Shown here: piece after piece, positions 35,947-49,800 of the stretch
Position numbering within the stretch: position 1 is the stretch's first letter
Layout of the letters: each line of letters starts with the position of its first letter
Origin: Lojkania enalia
Taxonomy: Eukaryota; Ascomycota; Dothideomycetes; Pleosporales
Direction of reading: 5' to 3'
DNA length: 64,000 nt
Assembly: GCA_010094045.1 (NCBI GenBank)
Contig: ML986762.1
Span: 35,456 to 99,455, forward strand
Position numbers and translations under genes: made by a program
Notes under the pieces: generated by a model
What the model was told of the DNA's origin: nothing
Database searches by the model: none
What the model saw: the letters and a program-made list of their open reading frames with translations, nothing else

Positions 35947-38900
35947 GTCTATTATCTCTAGTATAAAAAGTACTATTTTTAATTCTTTATAAGTAGCTGT
36001 TAGTAGAGTATTAAAGCTATATTTACTAGTAGGGAGTCTAGTAACAATATTAATTATAATAATAAGAAAGGGGGCTCTAAGATTAAATATTAGTTATAAG
36101 TTACTATACGGTTAATACTGCTTAATATAATTCTATAGATAATTGGGGTAGAATTAGATATATATTTTAAGAAGCTTTATAAGCCTTTAAATAAAAACCG
36201 TATTTCTTATATATTTATAGGTTCTATAGAAGCTTTAGTAAAACTATTAATTATACGCGGATTAGAATATTTCGTTTACTATAACCTTTAGAATATATAG
36301 TTGTTCTATACTATTAAGTTTATCGTAGTAGAAAATTAGTCCGTCTTTTTCGATAAAGTTTAGGCCTCTAAGCAGTCTATCTAGTTCTTCTTTATTATCC
36401 CTTTTACCGCGAATAATAAGTTTAACTTTCCTCTAATAGGTATTTTTATTATAAGCTTATTTTAAATAGCTTTTAAAGTTATTAGTTATATTAATAAGAG
36501 AAGTATTAAAGTAGTAAATATAGTCAGAATATTAAGTACCCGCTTAATAGGAGCTTCGCGTTATAAGAATATATAGAGGATATAACTCGTCTTTATTCAA
36601 TTATATAGTTATACTATAAGTGTATTTAAGGTTTTCTAGTATATCTATACTAATATCTCTTAGATTTATTATACTATTAAGGCGCGAGAGTATATTAGGT
36701 ATCTAATATATACGTCCTAGTTAGTACTTTATAATAAGGTTTAGAAACTATTATAGATACTAGATATAGTAGATAAGACGTAAGTTTAACCGGTCTACTA
36801 ATAATAATATAAGGAACTTTTAGTATACTATAACTATAATAGCGGAATAGTCTATAAAAATATAATACTTTAGCGCGCTAGCTATTAAGTACCTAGTTTT
36901 TTTAACAAACTATACTATAGTAGATATTTTAAGTTCTATAAACTAATAATTATTCTTAGCTAACAACAAACGTTTAGAGAGAAAAAGAATAGGTTAGATA
37001 GATTCTCGAGAGAAATCCTTAACTTTTTTCAGCTATATAATAGAGCTATTTTCTATATTCTTAAATCCTTTAGAAATAGAAATATCCTCTATTATTAGTT
37101 TAGGGTTATCGACAATATAGTATAAGAAACCTACTATTCCCTATTCTTTAGAAGCGTTAATATTACTATAAATTAGCTAATAGGGGTTAATATAGTATAG
37201 AATAGTATTTTCCCGAAACTACTCTTATATTATATTAAAGGCTACTTTTAGTATAGGGTCTTTAATAATTAGTATAGATTCTCTAAACTTTTTACACTTA
37301 AACTTTCTAGAAGAAGCTCTCTTTAGCAGCTTAGTTTTTAAATCCTAAAGCGGACCGCTAAACTAAATATAATAGGCGGTCTTATTATAGAGAAAGTTTA
37401 TAGCGCTAATATATATTTCTAATATAGCAGCGGTCTTTAAAAATTCTAGATTATATAGTACTACTAGACGATTATTAGTTGTAGAAAGTCTAAGTACGTC
37501 GACTTTCTATTTAAGAAGGATAGCGCTTAGGTAACTAAGGTAGTACTTTTTAACTAATAGTAAGAAGCGTAGACGGTTAAGCTATTTAAAGAGTTTCCGC
37601 AAATAGCGTTTATATTTCTCGAGGCTGTTTAAGAAGATAATAAAATCGTCTATATAAACTTAGATAAATAGAAAGTTTTATATAATATTTTTCATTTGTC
37701 TTTATATATACTAAATACTATTAATATAACTTATAATCGCGATATATAAGAATTCTTATCTATAGTAACTATTTATTATAAGCTTATATTAATCTTATTT
37801 TATAATAAGCTACTAGTAGAAAAAACTTACTCCGTTAATAATAGAGATATAAATAGCACCTTATACTACTTAGATAATATCTAATTACTTCCTTAGTAGG
37901 TAAGAATTTTTAACTACAGTATTATTTAGGGTTTATAGGTTAACTATAAGTCGACCTTTATATAAGATATTACTATTCTTATTAATAATCGTTTTCTAAG
38001 CTATAAAAACCAGGTATCTAAAATATATATCTTAGTTTACCTAAGATATCTTTTCTTCTTAGTAAAGTTTATTAAAGAGTTTATTAATAAGCCTCTATTT
38101 ATTAGACGTAAGAAAGTAGGGTTTAATATTTAGTTTTATATTTTCTTAACCTAGAATTAAAGAGATATATATATATAATTCGCTCGGGATATTAATAGTA
38201 GTACTATAGTTAGTAAAGAGATTTGAGAAGTCTTCTATAATTAGTACTAGATATTTAATATTATTAGAACTTTTTACGCTATATATATTAACTCTATTAG
38301 ATAAGAGTATTTCGGATACTTTAGATAGATTGCCGATAGTAGTTTATAGAGTAATATAAGGGTTAGTTCTTATATATCCTTTAAAATATAGTAGAGAAAT
38401 ATATCTAAGTCGAGTCTATTACTAAATATAGACTAGTTAGGTAGTATTATTTTTATATAAGATATATTTTGTTTTATTATTAAAAATAGTATTATAAAAT
38501 CTAGCTTCTAATATATAGTTATACTACCCACGAAATTTAAAGTCTACCTCTACTAGTAGTAAAGCTTTAGGTCGGAATTTTACATATTAAGCAGCTCTAG
38601 TAGAGATAAGAATATCTTCTACTACTACTAGTATTATTAGGCGTATTAGGGGCAACTTTAAAATTACTATTATAAGTATTATAGCGCTCTAGTAATAGCG
38701 TACTATTATATAGTATCTATTAAGGTTAATAATAAAGCCTTTAAGCCTGATAACATCTATATTAAATAATATACCCGGCTCTAAGTTATTTATAATATAT
38801 AATTCGATATAGATCTACGCTAAAATCGGTTTTCTATTTATAGTTGTAGTAGGGAAGTAGATAGAGAATATAGTATATATAGAGGAATCGTATAGATTAT

Positions 38901-39780
38901 CGCCTAAACACCTTAATTTAAGTAGGTTACCTTTTAAAAGATGTATTTTTATATAAGAAATATATTTTATTAGAAATAAGTAGTTAACTAGTATAATTAT
39001 AGTTCTAGTATTAGGTATAATAGTAACTAATTCTCTATTAAGTATAAATTTAGCTTATATATAAGCGTATTACTAGTATTTCTATCCTATCTCTAGGTTG
39101 TACTTAGAAGTATTAGTTAATACTATAATATTATTAATAGCGAGTACTACTCTAATTATAATATTATTATATTTACTAGCTTTAATATAATTATTAAATT
39201 AATAAGAGATAATAGCTAGTTCTATAGTAGTTTAGGTAGAGTTTAAAGCGACCTGGGACTTACTCTATATAATACCTATTAGTTTTTTAGAAAGGAGTAG
39301 ACCCTACTAGATTAGGTATAAAGGTTACTAGTTCTAGTACTAATGGTTCTATTAAATACTATAGTTCTATTACTAATATTATTAGAAAGTATAGTATTTA
39401 TAATACTATATCTTACAGCCTTTAGATATTTATATAGCTGGCTATTTAACGAGAAAGTATCTCTATATACACAGTATTATTTTAGTAGTAGAGATAGATT
39501 ACTATCTCTTATAGTAAGGCCGATAAATAATAGTTATACTATATTAAAGCCCGTAAAAACGTATAGAACGGATCTATTATTATTATAAACTAGTATAGGA
39601 AAGTCGATTTCTTCTATATTATTATAAGATACGGTTCTAGTATCTCTACTAGATATATCTTTAAGTAGTAAGACTTTTAAGAGTAAATATTCTTATAGGT
39701 GCTTATTATTATTATTAATATCTTTAGTACTAATTAGATATACTCCTTATAATTTATTAAATTAGCCTTTTTACTAGTAG
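35947..39780 (-). pseudogene. Gypsy H protease-RT-RNase H-integrase segment
   Basis: Minus-strand pol of the older gypsy element, between the two younger copies A and B. The RT catalytic site is intact as VYIDDFIIF (YIDD at 37645-37656). It is preceded by the fungal-gypsy 'RGQE.F.V..MG..NS..Y.QR.M' region (about 37700-37800) and by a 'LP.....I' segment near 37900-38000. RNase H readings include INFLYNKTAYYI.FSGPL (about 37360-37410), then a long connection with RLNLRLIQYLVS. Integrase starts near 36.2 kb and its frame runs on through the copy A site into 27690: YKELKIVLFILEIIDYLATN.RSTLIKAFI reads without a shift when A and one AAATA are removed. Confidence 0.8.
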
Positions 39781-39785
39781 CTACT

Positions 39786-40064
39786 TATAATGGTATAGGT
39801 AAGATAATAGGTCTAAATGCGGTACGAATCTACTCAGAGGTATATAGAAGTACGTAGGGGATTAGAGACCTGGGAATTCTATTAGCACCTATAGGCCTTA
39901 TGCGAAAGGATATAGAAGAACTACTAAGCTACTTATAAGGGAGTGTACAACTATATACGGAAGGGAAAAGAGGTAGAACTAAGGGTAAGATAAGATAAGT
40001 AAAAAGTTTTGGGATAAGGTTATATATAAAGCTTTTCGTAGAACGATTTCTTTGCATTATTATA
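39786..40064 (-). repeat. 3' LTR of gypsy B (left in the window)
   Basis: 279 bp. It begins tataatggtatagg and ends gcattattata, next to the polypurine tract. Confidence 0.93.
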
Positions 40065-40078
40065 CTACCCCCCTCCTT
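40065..40078 (-). promoter_or_regulatory. Polypurine tract of gypsy B
   Basis: Minus strand AAGGAGGGGGGTAG, adjoining the 3' LTR. It differs from copy A's tract by one transition. Confidence 0.87.
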
Positions 40079-41079
40079 ATAGGCTAATAGTCCCTATCTA
40101 CACTGGTTTAGGAGGGAATTAGGGCTGTTACGGATAGGTTCTAGTATAAGGAAATTTCTTTAAAGAGATATTTACTAGTAAAAGCTAATATACGCGGTTA
40201 CTTATAGAGATATATTTATTAATATAATATTAAGTAAGGTTTTTATAGTAAGTATAATTAACCTATATATCGGCTGGTAACTACTATTGTAACGGTTTAT
40301 TAATATTGCAATTTTGTCGCGTATAGTAACAAGCGTTTACTAGCCTTAGTATATTACTAGGTTACTATCAACTAAGCTTCCTTAACTAAATAATAACTTC
40401 TACTCTATACGTATTATTGCGCGTCTCTAGTACCGTTAATTATTAAAGTATTACTAATACCTTATAGAAAAAAATTAATTAATATACTACTCCGCCCGCC
40501 TTCTAGAGCCTTTTTAGAGGCCTTCTAGATTATTTACCTTCGGGCTATACGCGTATTCGCCCGCGGGTAATATATAATATTTACCTTTCAGTTCCTAAGA
40601 TTAAAAAAATATAAGTATTATATCTTATAAAATAAAAAGTACAACCCTATATAAATCGCATTTAATACTAGTAGAGTACTTACTACTAATATACTTATAG
40701 ATCCCCTCCTACTATAAGGAGGAGTTTCTAGTCCTTCGGGGCCATCTTAAACTGTAGATAGTAGCCTGATATATAGAGGATAAGAAGGATAAAAAGGTAG
40801 CTTTTAAGGCTGTTTTAGAGTCCGTTTACAGTCTAGCACTTATAGCCTAGGTTGTAAAGAGTTAGGAAGATAGCCTTCTTATAGCTAGTATCTAGATAGC
40901 TTTATTCTACTAGGGTACTAAGTTACTCCGTCGGGTTTCGGCTCTAGAGACTCTAATATTTAACTTTTAGGCTGATATCGCGGCGCTCTTAGGCGGCTAA
41001 AAACGAGGTAGAAGAGGTTTAAGGGGAGTCTGGAGGGAAGGAAGGAGAAGGAGGGTAGAAGAGGAGAGGACTAGGGAGG

Positions 41080-44000
41080 TATCTAATAGCCTACTATTAG
41101 ACCCTCCGGATTCTATAGAGGAGTAATTTCGGGCCTATACTTTAGTTTTTTAAATCTACTACTTAACTCTTATATATTATCGTCTACTAGGTAATCTATA
41201 TTCTCTATACTATCTTTATATACCTTAATCTATTTAGTTAGAGCTTTTAGAGGTCCTAGCTAATTTAGATACTTATTATAAAAGGCTTTTAGCTTATAAG
41301 GTAAACCTATAAAATTTAAGGCTTTATACTAGACTAGGTTAGAATTATATTCTACCTATTTTACACAGTATTTAAGGGTCTTATAATATAGCTTACTAGC
41401 TAGTATTTCCTTAACCTCCTACTCTTCTACCCCTTTAATAGTAATAGCGGGTGGTTTCGGAACTTCTTACCCTAGTAGAGGGTCCTAGGGGTTTTTATAC
41501 AGCAGGTTTAGTACGAAGATATTATATATTCTTAACCCTAGGGGTAGCTATAGATAGTATAAGTTTCTAACCTATTCTAGTACTTTAAAAGGTCCCTCCT
41601 ATTAATTAGATAGCTTTCGGCTTAGTCTCTAGACTATAAGGTTCTTAGTATTTAGATAGACTATATTACTAATCTACTAATTAATCGGTTACTAGTAACG
41701 GTTAATAATAGATTATATACGATCCTAAGCCTTTTTAATATTAGCTTTTATAGTTTCCTAGGCTATATATATATAAGTTACTAGAGCTAAGGCGTTCTTA
41801 CAATTTAATTTGTCTGTTACAGTAATAGAATTAATAGAATATTTCTAATCCTAACTCTAATAGGGCTTAAATCTATATAGAATCTAATACAGGGATATTC
41901 TAATAGTTATATAGAGTAGAGTTACTTATACTTAGTCGATTATAGGTAATAGAGAACTCTAGTTATTCTAGTAGAAGAATATAAAAGAGCGTAGTCTCTA
42001 ATTAATATACTTATTTATAATCTCCATCTATTTGTTAGTCTCTTTATAATAAGTAGTAGATAGTTTAATCTTTACACCTAAGATATAGCAGAATTCGGAC
42101 TAGAAACTAGATATAAACTAAGGTTTTTAGTCTAAAATAATAGTTTCAGGTATATAACTAAAGTAGTATACCTATTAAATAAATAATTCGGCTATTCCCT
42201 GTACGTTAATTATATAATAGTAGAGAATAGATATAGTTTATTTAGATAGGCAATTAATTACTACTGTAATCTAATTATATCCGGACTTATCTATAGAGAA
42301 ATTCTTAAAGTTAATATATAGGTACTATATTAGTTAATTTAGTATAGGAAGTAGGTAGATAAAACCTAGGGTTCAAGTTTATATTAGATAAGCTTTATAG
42401 TATAGAATATAATTCTATATATATCGTTTATAAGTAGGTTCTATACCCTTCTAGTAGTACTTCCGGAATAGTAACTAATAGGTTTTAGTAGCGTTTAAGT
42501 ATATAGAGGATACTTAGTTATAAGCCTCTTATATAAGTTATATATAAAGGCCTAAATCTAAATAGAATATATAAGTAATTATTATAGAGGAGTAGTCTAT
42601 TCTCTATCTAATACTTGTAGGGTAGAAGTATACGTTCCTGCGTAAAGGAGGCTCGGTTTTTCTATAGTAATATATTAATTAACTCTAGAGAATCTAGTAA
42701 TATAATCTACTCCTAACCTTTAATAACGTTTAGTATAGCTACTTAAATTATTATTTAGATAATATAGAACTAGACTAATTCAGCATTAATTTAGGGGTAA
42801 AGTTAATACGGTCTAAATAGGACTCTTAACTAATTATCGGTTTAAGCTACTTTTAAGTTTTCTATATCTTATTCGCGATAACTGAGAATGTCTACTTTAG
42901 TATTATTCTTATTTAGAGTATACTTGATTCGGAATTAATATTAAGCTAATTCTTCGGTCTAATAAACTTAACGAGTATTAAGTACCTTCGTAGTTATAAA
43001 ATATTCAAGTAAGCGATAATCGGTATATACTAGAGTCCTAGTAGCTACTAAAGTAAGTTCTACCCTCTATTATTTAAATATAGTAACGATTGCGAATAGT
43101 TTCTTATTATAGATCTTCTAGTTCAGTTCTAAACTAGATAGAACCTTACTATAGAACGCTATAGGGTACTATTTTCTATTAGAATATTTCTATAATAGTA
43201 TTCTTACAACTACTCTATTAGAAGTATTAGTTTCTATTTTTATTTCTAATATAGGGTTAAAGTAGTAGAGTGTAGGTATACTTAATAGGGCTGACTTTAA
43301 TTTCTTAAAGGTAATATTACATTCTAAAGTCTATATAAAAAGGGTTATAAGGCTCTATAGTATAATAATTAGCTTTATAATACGCGAGAATTCTAGTATA
43401 AACTGTTAATAGAATCTAGTAAAACCTAAGAAGGATTTTACACCCGTTATAGTAGTAGGTAGCTGCTAGTTATACAGTACTTCTACCTTCTCTAGGTTAA
43501 CCTTAAGGCCTTTATTTAAGAGGATGTAGCTAAGATATTTAGTTCGGGTAATATAGAATTCGCTCTTCTTAATATTAACTTATAACTCTACTTAACGTAA
43601 TCTCTTAAGAACTTTCTTAATATAGATAGTATATGTCACCTCGTCTTCTAAGTAGATAAGAATGTCGTCTAGATAAGTAATATAGAAGTTATCTAGATAG
43701 TTAATTAGTACGTTGTTTATATAGTGCTAGTAAGTTACTAGGCCGTTATATAATCTAAAAGGTAGAACTTTATACTTATAGGTTCTGTATTAAATCTAAA
43801 AGGTAGTATATTTCTTAAAACTAGGGTCTATTTTAATCTTATTAAAGGCCGCGCGAATATTAAACTTAGTAAAGATTACTACCTTAATAGGCCTAAATAG
43901 AAGTTTATCTATATATAGTATTAGATATATATTTTTATAAGTAAGAGTATTAAGTTTATAATAATTTATATAGATATATAGGTTACTATTAGGTTTATAA

Positions 44001-44757
44001 ATATAAAGGATTAGAAATGCGAAAGAGCTTAGACTCTACTTAATATACCTATTCTATAGATTATCTATAATATACTTCTTAATTACCTCTAGCTCCTTAA
44101 CATTCTATTTATATAACGGGCTGTAACTATTAGAGAAGAGTTCTATAAGGATAATCTTATAATTATAAGAGTAGTATTCTAGTAATTAATAAGCCGCAGT
44201 TTTACTAAATATATCTTAATACTTATAGTATTCGGATAGTAATCGGAGATTTACTAGTACTTTGTTTTCAGCCTCGTCTTCTAGCTCTAGAGCTTACTTA
44301 TCTTTAATTAGCCGCTCGATTTCGTATAGAGACGTAGAGAAAAACTCGTTCTCTTTCCTCTTTATATTAAAGTAGAAAGCATTAGCTAAGATAAGAGTAA
44401 TAATAGGAGAATAGACTTTCTTTAGATTGGGTTTAAACTTTATTATATACGGGTATATAGGAGCTTTAAGCTTGTTTAGACTATAGGTTATAGGAGACTA
44501 ATATAGTTTTAGTAGTCTTAATAGACCTTTAATACGATAGATAGTTGGACTATAGAACTACTAATACTAGTCCTTTTCCTATAGAACGTCGCGTTGCTAG
44601 ATGTCTAGCTCTATCTCCTTATTATATACTAGCTGAGTTAATTATATAAGAAGAGGAGGTAAAGAATTATAAGTAGTAGGATACTTAGAGGGCTATATAA
44701 TCCGATTTTTATCCATATCTAGCTAGAGTTGAAAATAATATAACTATTTAATACTAA
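41080..44757 (-). pseudogene. Gypsy B pol
   Basis: Minus-strand pol relic, collinear with copy A. The RT catalytic site is preserved: TYLDDILIY, with YLDD at 43664-43675, whereas copy A has YLDN. RNase H and integrase follow to about 41.5 kb, and the chromodomain lies at about 41170-41450. The nested Fot1-like element sits just upstream of RT (insertion at 44758-44759), between gag and pol domains. RIP stops are frequent, so the intact active site does not mean activity. Confidence 0.86.
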
Positions 44758-44759
44758 TA

Positions 44760-46614
44760 ACGTATAGTATAAGCGAGCTGATTATAATACTAAAACTATA
44801 CTAAAATCGCGACTATTTTTCGCAAAATATTATACTTTCTTATATTCTATCGTACTATATAATATAGTAGTCTATTCTTCTATATCTATAGTATTATTTT
44901 TATACGTCCGCGAGTTATACCTAGCCTTATTATACTACCTATAGCACCTTTAAGTCGGCTGGTCTCCATTAATACGCGCCTTCTTCCTACTCTTCTTCCT
45001 ATTAGTACGAGCGCTAAAATCTTTTAGAGCAGTTAATTAAGCGCCTTCTTCAATTATTAGGTTACCTTCCTTCTATATATACTTTCTTTTATGCGATTAA
45101 TATTGTATAGTAGCCTTATTAGCTACTTAAAGCTCAGTAACCTAAGCGCGTAATAGTACGTTTTTATATATTATATACGTAGCACCCTTTATAAACTGTT
45201 TAAACGCTTCTACTATTAAAGTAGATAAGCTATCTAGGTGCTTTTAAACTCTTAATCGAACGTACGTAGATTAAGACCCAAATTCGATAGGATTACTTAG
45301 TATTTTTAACTCCTAAGAGGTATCTTCGACTATAAGAGGTATTAGTATATATAGTCGAATTTTAAGTTTTAATAGTACTATATCTAGGTTAAATAGAACT
45401 AGACCAGCACCTTAAAAGCTATTTAGAATATTACTCTTCGTAATTGCTGCGTTAAAAGCTGCTTTATAATAGGGTAAGAACTTGATTTTTATAATATAGT
45501 TAATATAACCGCGTATTAGCTGCTTAACTTAGCACCTATACGCAGTCTTTAAAGGTGAGAAACAATCTATATCTAGTAGCTACAGTAGGTGCGACGAATG
45601 TAGAGGTATATAGAGAGTAATAATATTCTTTTCCTCGCAGAGCTACCTAAATTTAAGCAAGTTATAGCTCTTATAACTATTAAGAATCAGCAATTAATAC
45701 ATACTAATAGTACAATCCTTTATATACGCGTTAAAGTACTTTAACTACTTAATACTAATATTATTTGTCGTTCAGCCGTTATTAGTAACCTATATAGCCT
45801 AGGTTAGTAGAATATTGTCTTCTTTATACTATATAGAGAGGTGGTAGGTGCCTATAAAGATAATAAAAGGTAGTATCGTCTATCTTATCGCGTTAATACC
45901 CTAGATAACTGTAGTCTACTCGTAATTACCTAGCTAGAGCTGCTTTAGTTAATTCCGTCTCTTAGAGCTAGTAACTACTACTCCTATCGATATTACGCCT
46001 ATTATAAAGCATAATTCATTAAAGTTGTATATATCTTCGTTAACAATACTATACTTAGCCTTTATATTCTATATAAGGCAGAACCAGCCTTCTATAACCT
46101 TAGGATCCTTATATTTAGCTCTTAAATAGTCGTACTTTTAATTAAATTTAACCTTAAGCTTAGACGTACGTTTAATAAAGTTCTCTACCTAGTTCTTTCT
46201 AACCTAGCTAGTAGAGCGCGCAGCTAGTAGTAAATTAGCTATATTTTAAATAGTAGTAAGCTGCGGCGGAAATCCTCTTATATTTAGATCTAGTATATGC
46301 TAAACAATTACCCACTCCTCAGTTTTACTAAGCTTTATTAAATTAGGCCGGCAATCACGTTATAGAGCTGTTCCTCGCCTTTATATACTAAGTATACTTT
46401 AGGAGATATTATAGATTAATATAACGCGACGTATAGTTAGTATTATATCTTATTAAAGAGCTTAAAGTACAAGCTATATTCTAGCTTCTTTCTAAATTAA
46501 TTCTACAGTTGTTAATTGTAGTATAATACTATAAAGTATAATTATCGCGATTTTAGTAGAGTTTTAGCATTATAATCAGCTTACTTAGGTAATTAGCTCG
46601 CTTGTACTATACGT
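44760..46614 (-). mobile_element. Fot1/pogo-like transposon nested in gypsy B, 1,855 bp
   Basis: Inverted ends: acgtatagtataagcgagct at the left and the reverse complement acgtatagtacaagcgagct at the right, flanked by TA (44758-44759 and 46615-46616). Removing it restores the sequence seen in copy A at about 33717. The minus strand carries a transposase relic parallel to the copy at 57267: N-terminal helix-turn-helix near 46260-46400, DDE core near 45650-46050, C-terminal part near 45340-45560. It belongs to the same family as the 57267 element but has one fewer 17-bp iteron at each end, which accounts exactly for the 34-bp length difference. Confidence 0.88.
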
Positions 46615-46616
46615 TA

Positions 46617-48558
46617 ATATAATTCTAAGTACCTAAATTTATAATAATAAATAGATAGTTTTAAATAGTTCTCCTATTAATTCGCAGGTATAAGTAGATA
46701 TACTAATTAACTAGGGTTTAGATTTAGTCTTAAAAACCTTTAACAGTAATTTTAAAGGGTAAGTACTATATTAATATATATAGGGCTTAGGAGAGTAATC
46801 TAGCTATTATAGAATTAAGAAATAAGAAGCCTTAGGTGCTAGTATTAACAAGGGTATTTAGTTGTATACTAACGCCTTTTAAATATAGAACGGTGGGGAT
46901 TTAAAAGTACTTTCCTCTAAACAAATACGATAAATCGATATTTAATAAGTTATACTTATTTAAGCCTAAAATAGAGAGTTTTTTTAAGTATCTCTATTTC
47001 CCACCTAAGAACTATCTAGATAGTACTTATTTACGTCCAGGAACTCTTCTTCCTTAATCTTCTCTTATTTAACCTCTATCTTTTATACTTTAAAGACTAT
47101 ATATTCGTTTATAAAGTATTCTAGTTTACTATAGTTATAGTAATTATCTAAGGTTATATACCTTTTAGGTGCGGGAGTTTTACTAGATTATTAGAGAGCG
47201 ATTATAGTAGAATAAGGTATTAATACTAGAGTAGATTAGGGTAGTATTAGATTATAGGTTACCTTAGATAAACTTTTAGAAGCCTTCTAGTACTAATCCG
47301 AATTTATTTTAGCTACAACCTATAAGCTAATAGTTCGTTCTAGAAGGTTAGAAACGCTTCTCCTTTCTATATCGTAGGCTGTTAAGTAGGCAACTATAGC
47401 GTTAAAGGAGCCTTTCTATATAAGCTTAAAGCTAAGGTTTAGTATCCTTAGACTAGAGAGAATCTTATCCTATAAGTAGAAGAACTACTTAGATTGGGAT
47501 ATAGATCCCCTAATAGCTGTACTAATAAAGCGAGCTTTAAAAGCTGGGAACGCTTCTCTCTTATTTATCCTTAGGACCTAAAACGCCTATCGCGCCTCTA
47601 TTTCTTTATTACCTATAATAAAATACGATTGTAGAAGTAAAATTATTTCTTTAGTATTCTTAAACTAATACTAGTCTAATTTAACTAGGTATTTTAGCTC
47701 TAGATACCCTTTCGCAGTACTAAAAGTATATTTCTATACTAATACTATACGTATATACTCTATTAGATAGTAATTTATATTAATCTTAAGTCGGTCTAGG
47801 ATTAAGGCTTACTATTATTTAAATATAGGTTTACTACTATCTATAAGACTTTTAATCTTAGGCGTATATTTAGTAAAGTAGGCTTAAGGGGGTTTAGAGG
47901 TAGCTAAGAAGTTTCTTACTAGGGGAGTTGTAAAAGTTTCTTAACGTATTATTAGTTCTAATTCGGTAGTTTATAGAGGTTAATTAAGACTAATAGTTCT
48001 CTATTATATTAAGCGTACAATCTCCTCTTATAAAATTATAATTTATTCCTTAAGGGTTAGTTTACTCTAATTTCCCTCTAAATTAGATAGGTTCTTTATT
48101 ATAGGCCCTATAGAAAGGGGTCCGCCTATTATAGGGCCCCCTATAGAAGGTAATAGTTGTTCTACACGCGTAGATAGAAGTTTACTCTTACTATAACTTA
48201 CGTATATATCGGTTCTAACACAGGAATTAGAAGGTAAATTATAGTTAGATATCGGCGGTTACCTCTAATTCTAATAGGTTATTAGTAGTCTCTAAGTTTT
48301 TACTTAGGCGTACTCTACGCAGCTTTTCTAAAGGCAATCCTAATCGTAGAAGATAGGAAGTTCTAAACCTAAAGGCTTTAGTTAATAAAAGGTCTCTAAG
48401 ATCCTATTTAGGTAACTAAATAATTTAATATAATAGTATATAAGTATTATAATCTAAACTAAATTAGGTGTATTTTAGACTTAAATATAGTTAAATAAAC
48501 AATTAATACGATATTATTAAAGAGGCTATTACTAGTAGTATTAAATTCTTCTATATAA
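46617..48558 (-). pseudogene. Gypsy B gag region
   Basis: Minus-strand region between the nested transposon and the 5' LTR, collinear with 33717-35662 of copy A. The gag assignment rests on position. No zinc knuckle could be read with confidence. Confidence 0.6.
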
Positions 48559-48837
48559 TATAATAGTATAGGTAAGATAATAGGTCTAAATGCGGTACGA
48601 ATCCACTTAGAAGTATATAGGAGTACGTGGGGGATTAGAGACCTAGAAATTCTATTAGCATCTATAGGCCTTATACAAAAGGATATAGAAGAACTACTAA
48701 GCTACTTATAAGGGAGTATACAACTATATACGGAAGGGAAAAGGGGTAGAACCGGGGGTAGGATAAGATAAGTAAAAAGCTTTAGGATAAGGTTATATGT
48801 AAAGCTTTTCATGGAACGATTTCTTTGCATCGTTATA
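48559..48837 (-). repeat. 5' LTR of gypsy B (right in the window)
   Basis: 279 bp. It keeps aatgcggtacgaatccac where the matching LTR of copy A is fully converted. It ends cgttata at 48837. Confidence 0.93.
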
Positions 48838-48842
48838 CTACT

Positions 48843-49800
48843 ATTTCCAGCGTTTCTACTATAGTTATTTAAGTTATTTATATGCGGCGTAGCATTTCTT
48901 TACTAGTCTAAGAAAGTTACTTAAAAACCTTATAGGTGTATATTATATAGTCTCTAGTTTACTAATACTTAGTTTCTTCTTATAGTAAACTATACTTAGT
49001 TAGATTAAGTTTAGTAGTAATTAATTTAATAGAGGTTTCTACTAGTAATTTAACCCTATTAAATAGAGCTACTATACGCGGGTTAGATATTAGAATAATT
49101 CCGAATCTCTTATATATATTCGGTTATTTAATTTAATATATTATATATATTAGGGTAGTAATTTAGAAAATTATTATACCTATCTTATCTTTTAGATTAA
49201 GCTTTAGTCTGCTAGACCCTTTTCTACTATTTAAAAACTTAGAGAAACTTATCTAAACGCGTATTTAAGTCTTCTATAAAATTATTAATAGTAAGCTAAA
49301 AGCTTAGATCTAATTTACTATAAATTATAGCAATCTATTTTTAGGTATTACTTAACTTATTATAGCTAGTATCTTTTAAATTTCGCACCACGTTTATTAT
49401 AAAGGTAGTAATCTACTTATTATCTATTAATTCGCGTATACTAAACCTTTTATTCTATAAGTTCTTATATACTTCTAAGAGCGGTTTCTTATAGCGCTTT
49501 ATTAGAAGTACTTTCTAATTATCGACGCTATATCTACTATAGAGGTATTCTTTAGTACTAGTAGAAAGCTAAACGTTATACTATATTTATATACTTTTTT
49601 TAAGATACTTCTAAAGATTAGTATAGATAATATAGTCGGGATAAGTAATAATAGCGGCCTCTATAGATTTGATAAAATTGTAAAGGTGCTTATAATAGGT
49701 TTTACCTTAGAGTATAGTAATACTATTTATATCTACATTCTATAGCTCTAGATTAAAATAACTAATATTATCGGGTTTAAATTTTACATCTCCTCCTATA
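48843..49800 (-). pseudogene. Probable gypsy H N-terminal (gag) segment
   Basis: Continuation of gypsy H beyond the copy B insertion, on the minus strand. Joined across B (one CTACT removed), the frame gives an Asn-rich linker (NNLNNYSRNAGNSSY) that runs into GVYLISTKDINNNN on the 39.7-kb side, as expected between gag and protease. Farther upstream the frame reads NLQKYLKKVYKYSITFSFLL and a long helical segment. No capsid or zinc-knuckle motif could be named, so gag is inferred from order. Confidence 0.45.

Larger units (their letters stand above)
39786..48837 (-). mobile_element. Gypsy B: second copy of the 279-bp-LTR chromovirus
   Basis: A complete minus-strand element. LTRs are 39786-40064 and 48559-48837 (279 bp each). 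The target duplication CTACT is at 39781-39785 and 48838-48842. The polypurine tract is at 40065-40078. It is 9,052 bp long, including a 1,855-bp Fot1-like transposon (44760-46614) plus its TA duplication. The remaining 7,195 bp match copy A without its assembly duplication. A and B share orientation and host element (H) but have different target sites, so they are independent insertions of one family. Confidence 0.94.

Noticed and set aside
39343..39588. 81-codon plus-strand open frame with hydrophobic start
   Set aside because: It lies opposite the minus-strand pol of gypsy H. TG depletion removes TGA, and Leu/Ile/Tyr-rich chance frames are expected in TA-rich DNA. No known motif.
43664..43675. 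Gypsy B as a possibly active element, given its intact YLDD
   Set aside because: Frequent TAA/TAG codons in every domain and a 1.86-kb transposon between gag and pol make it non-functional.
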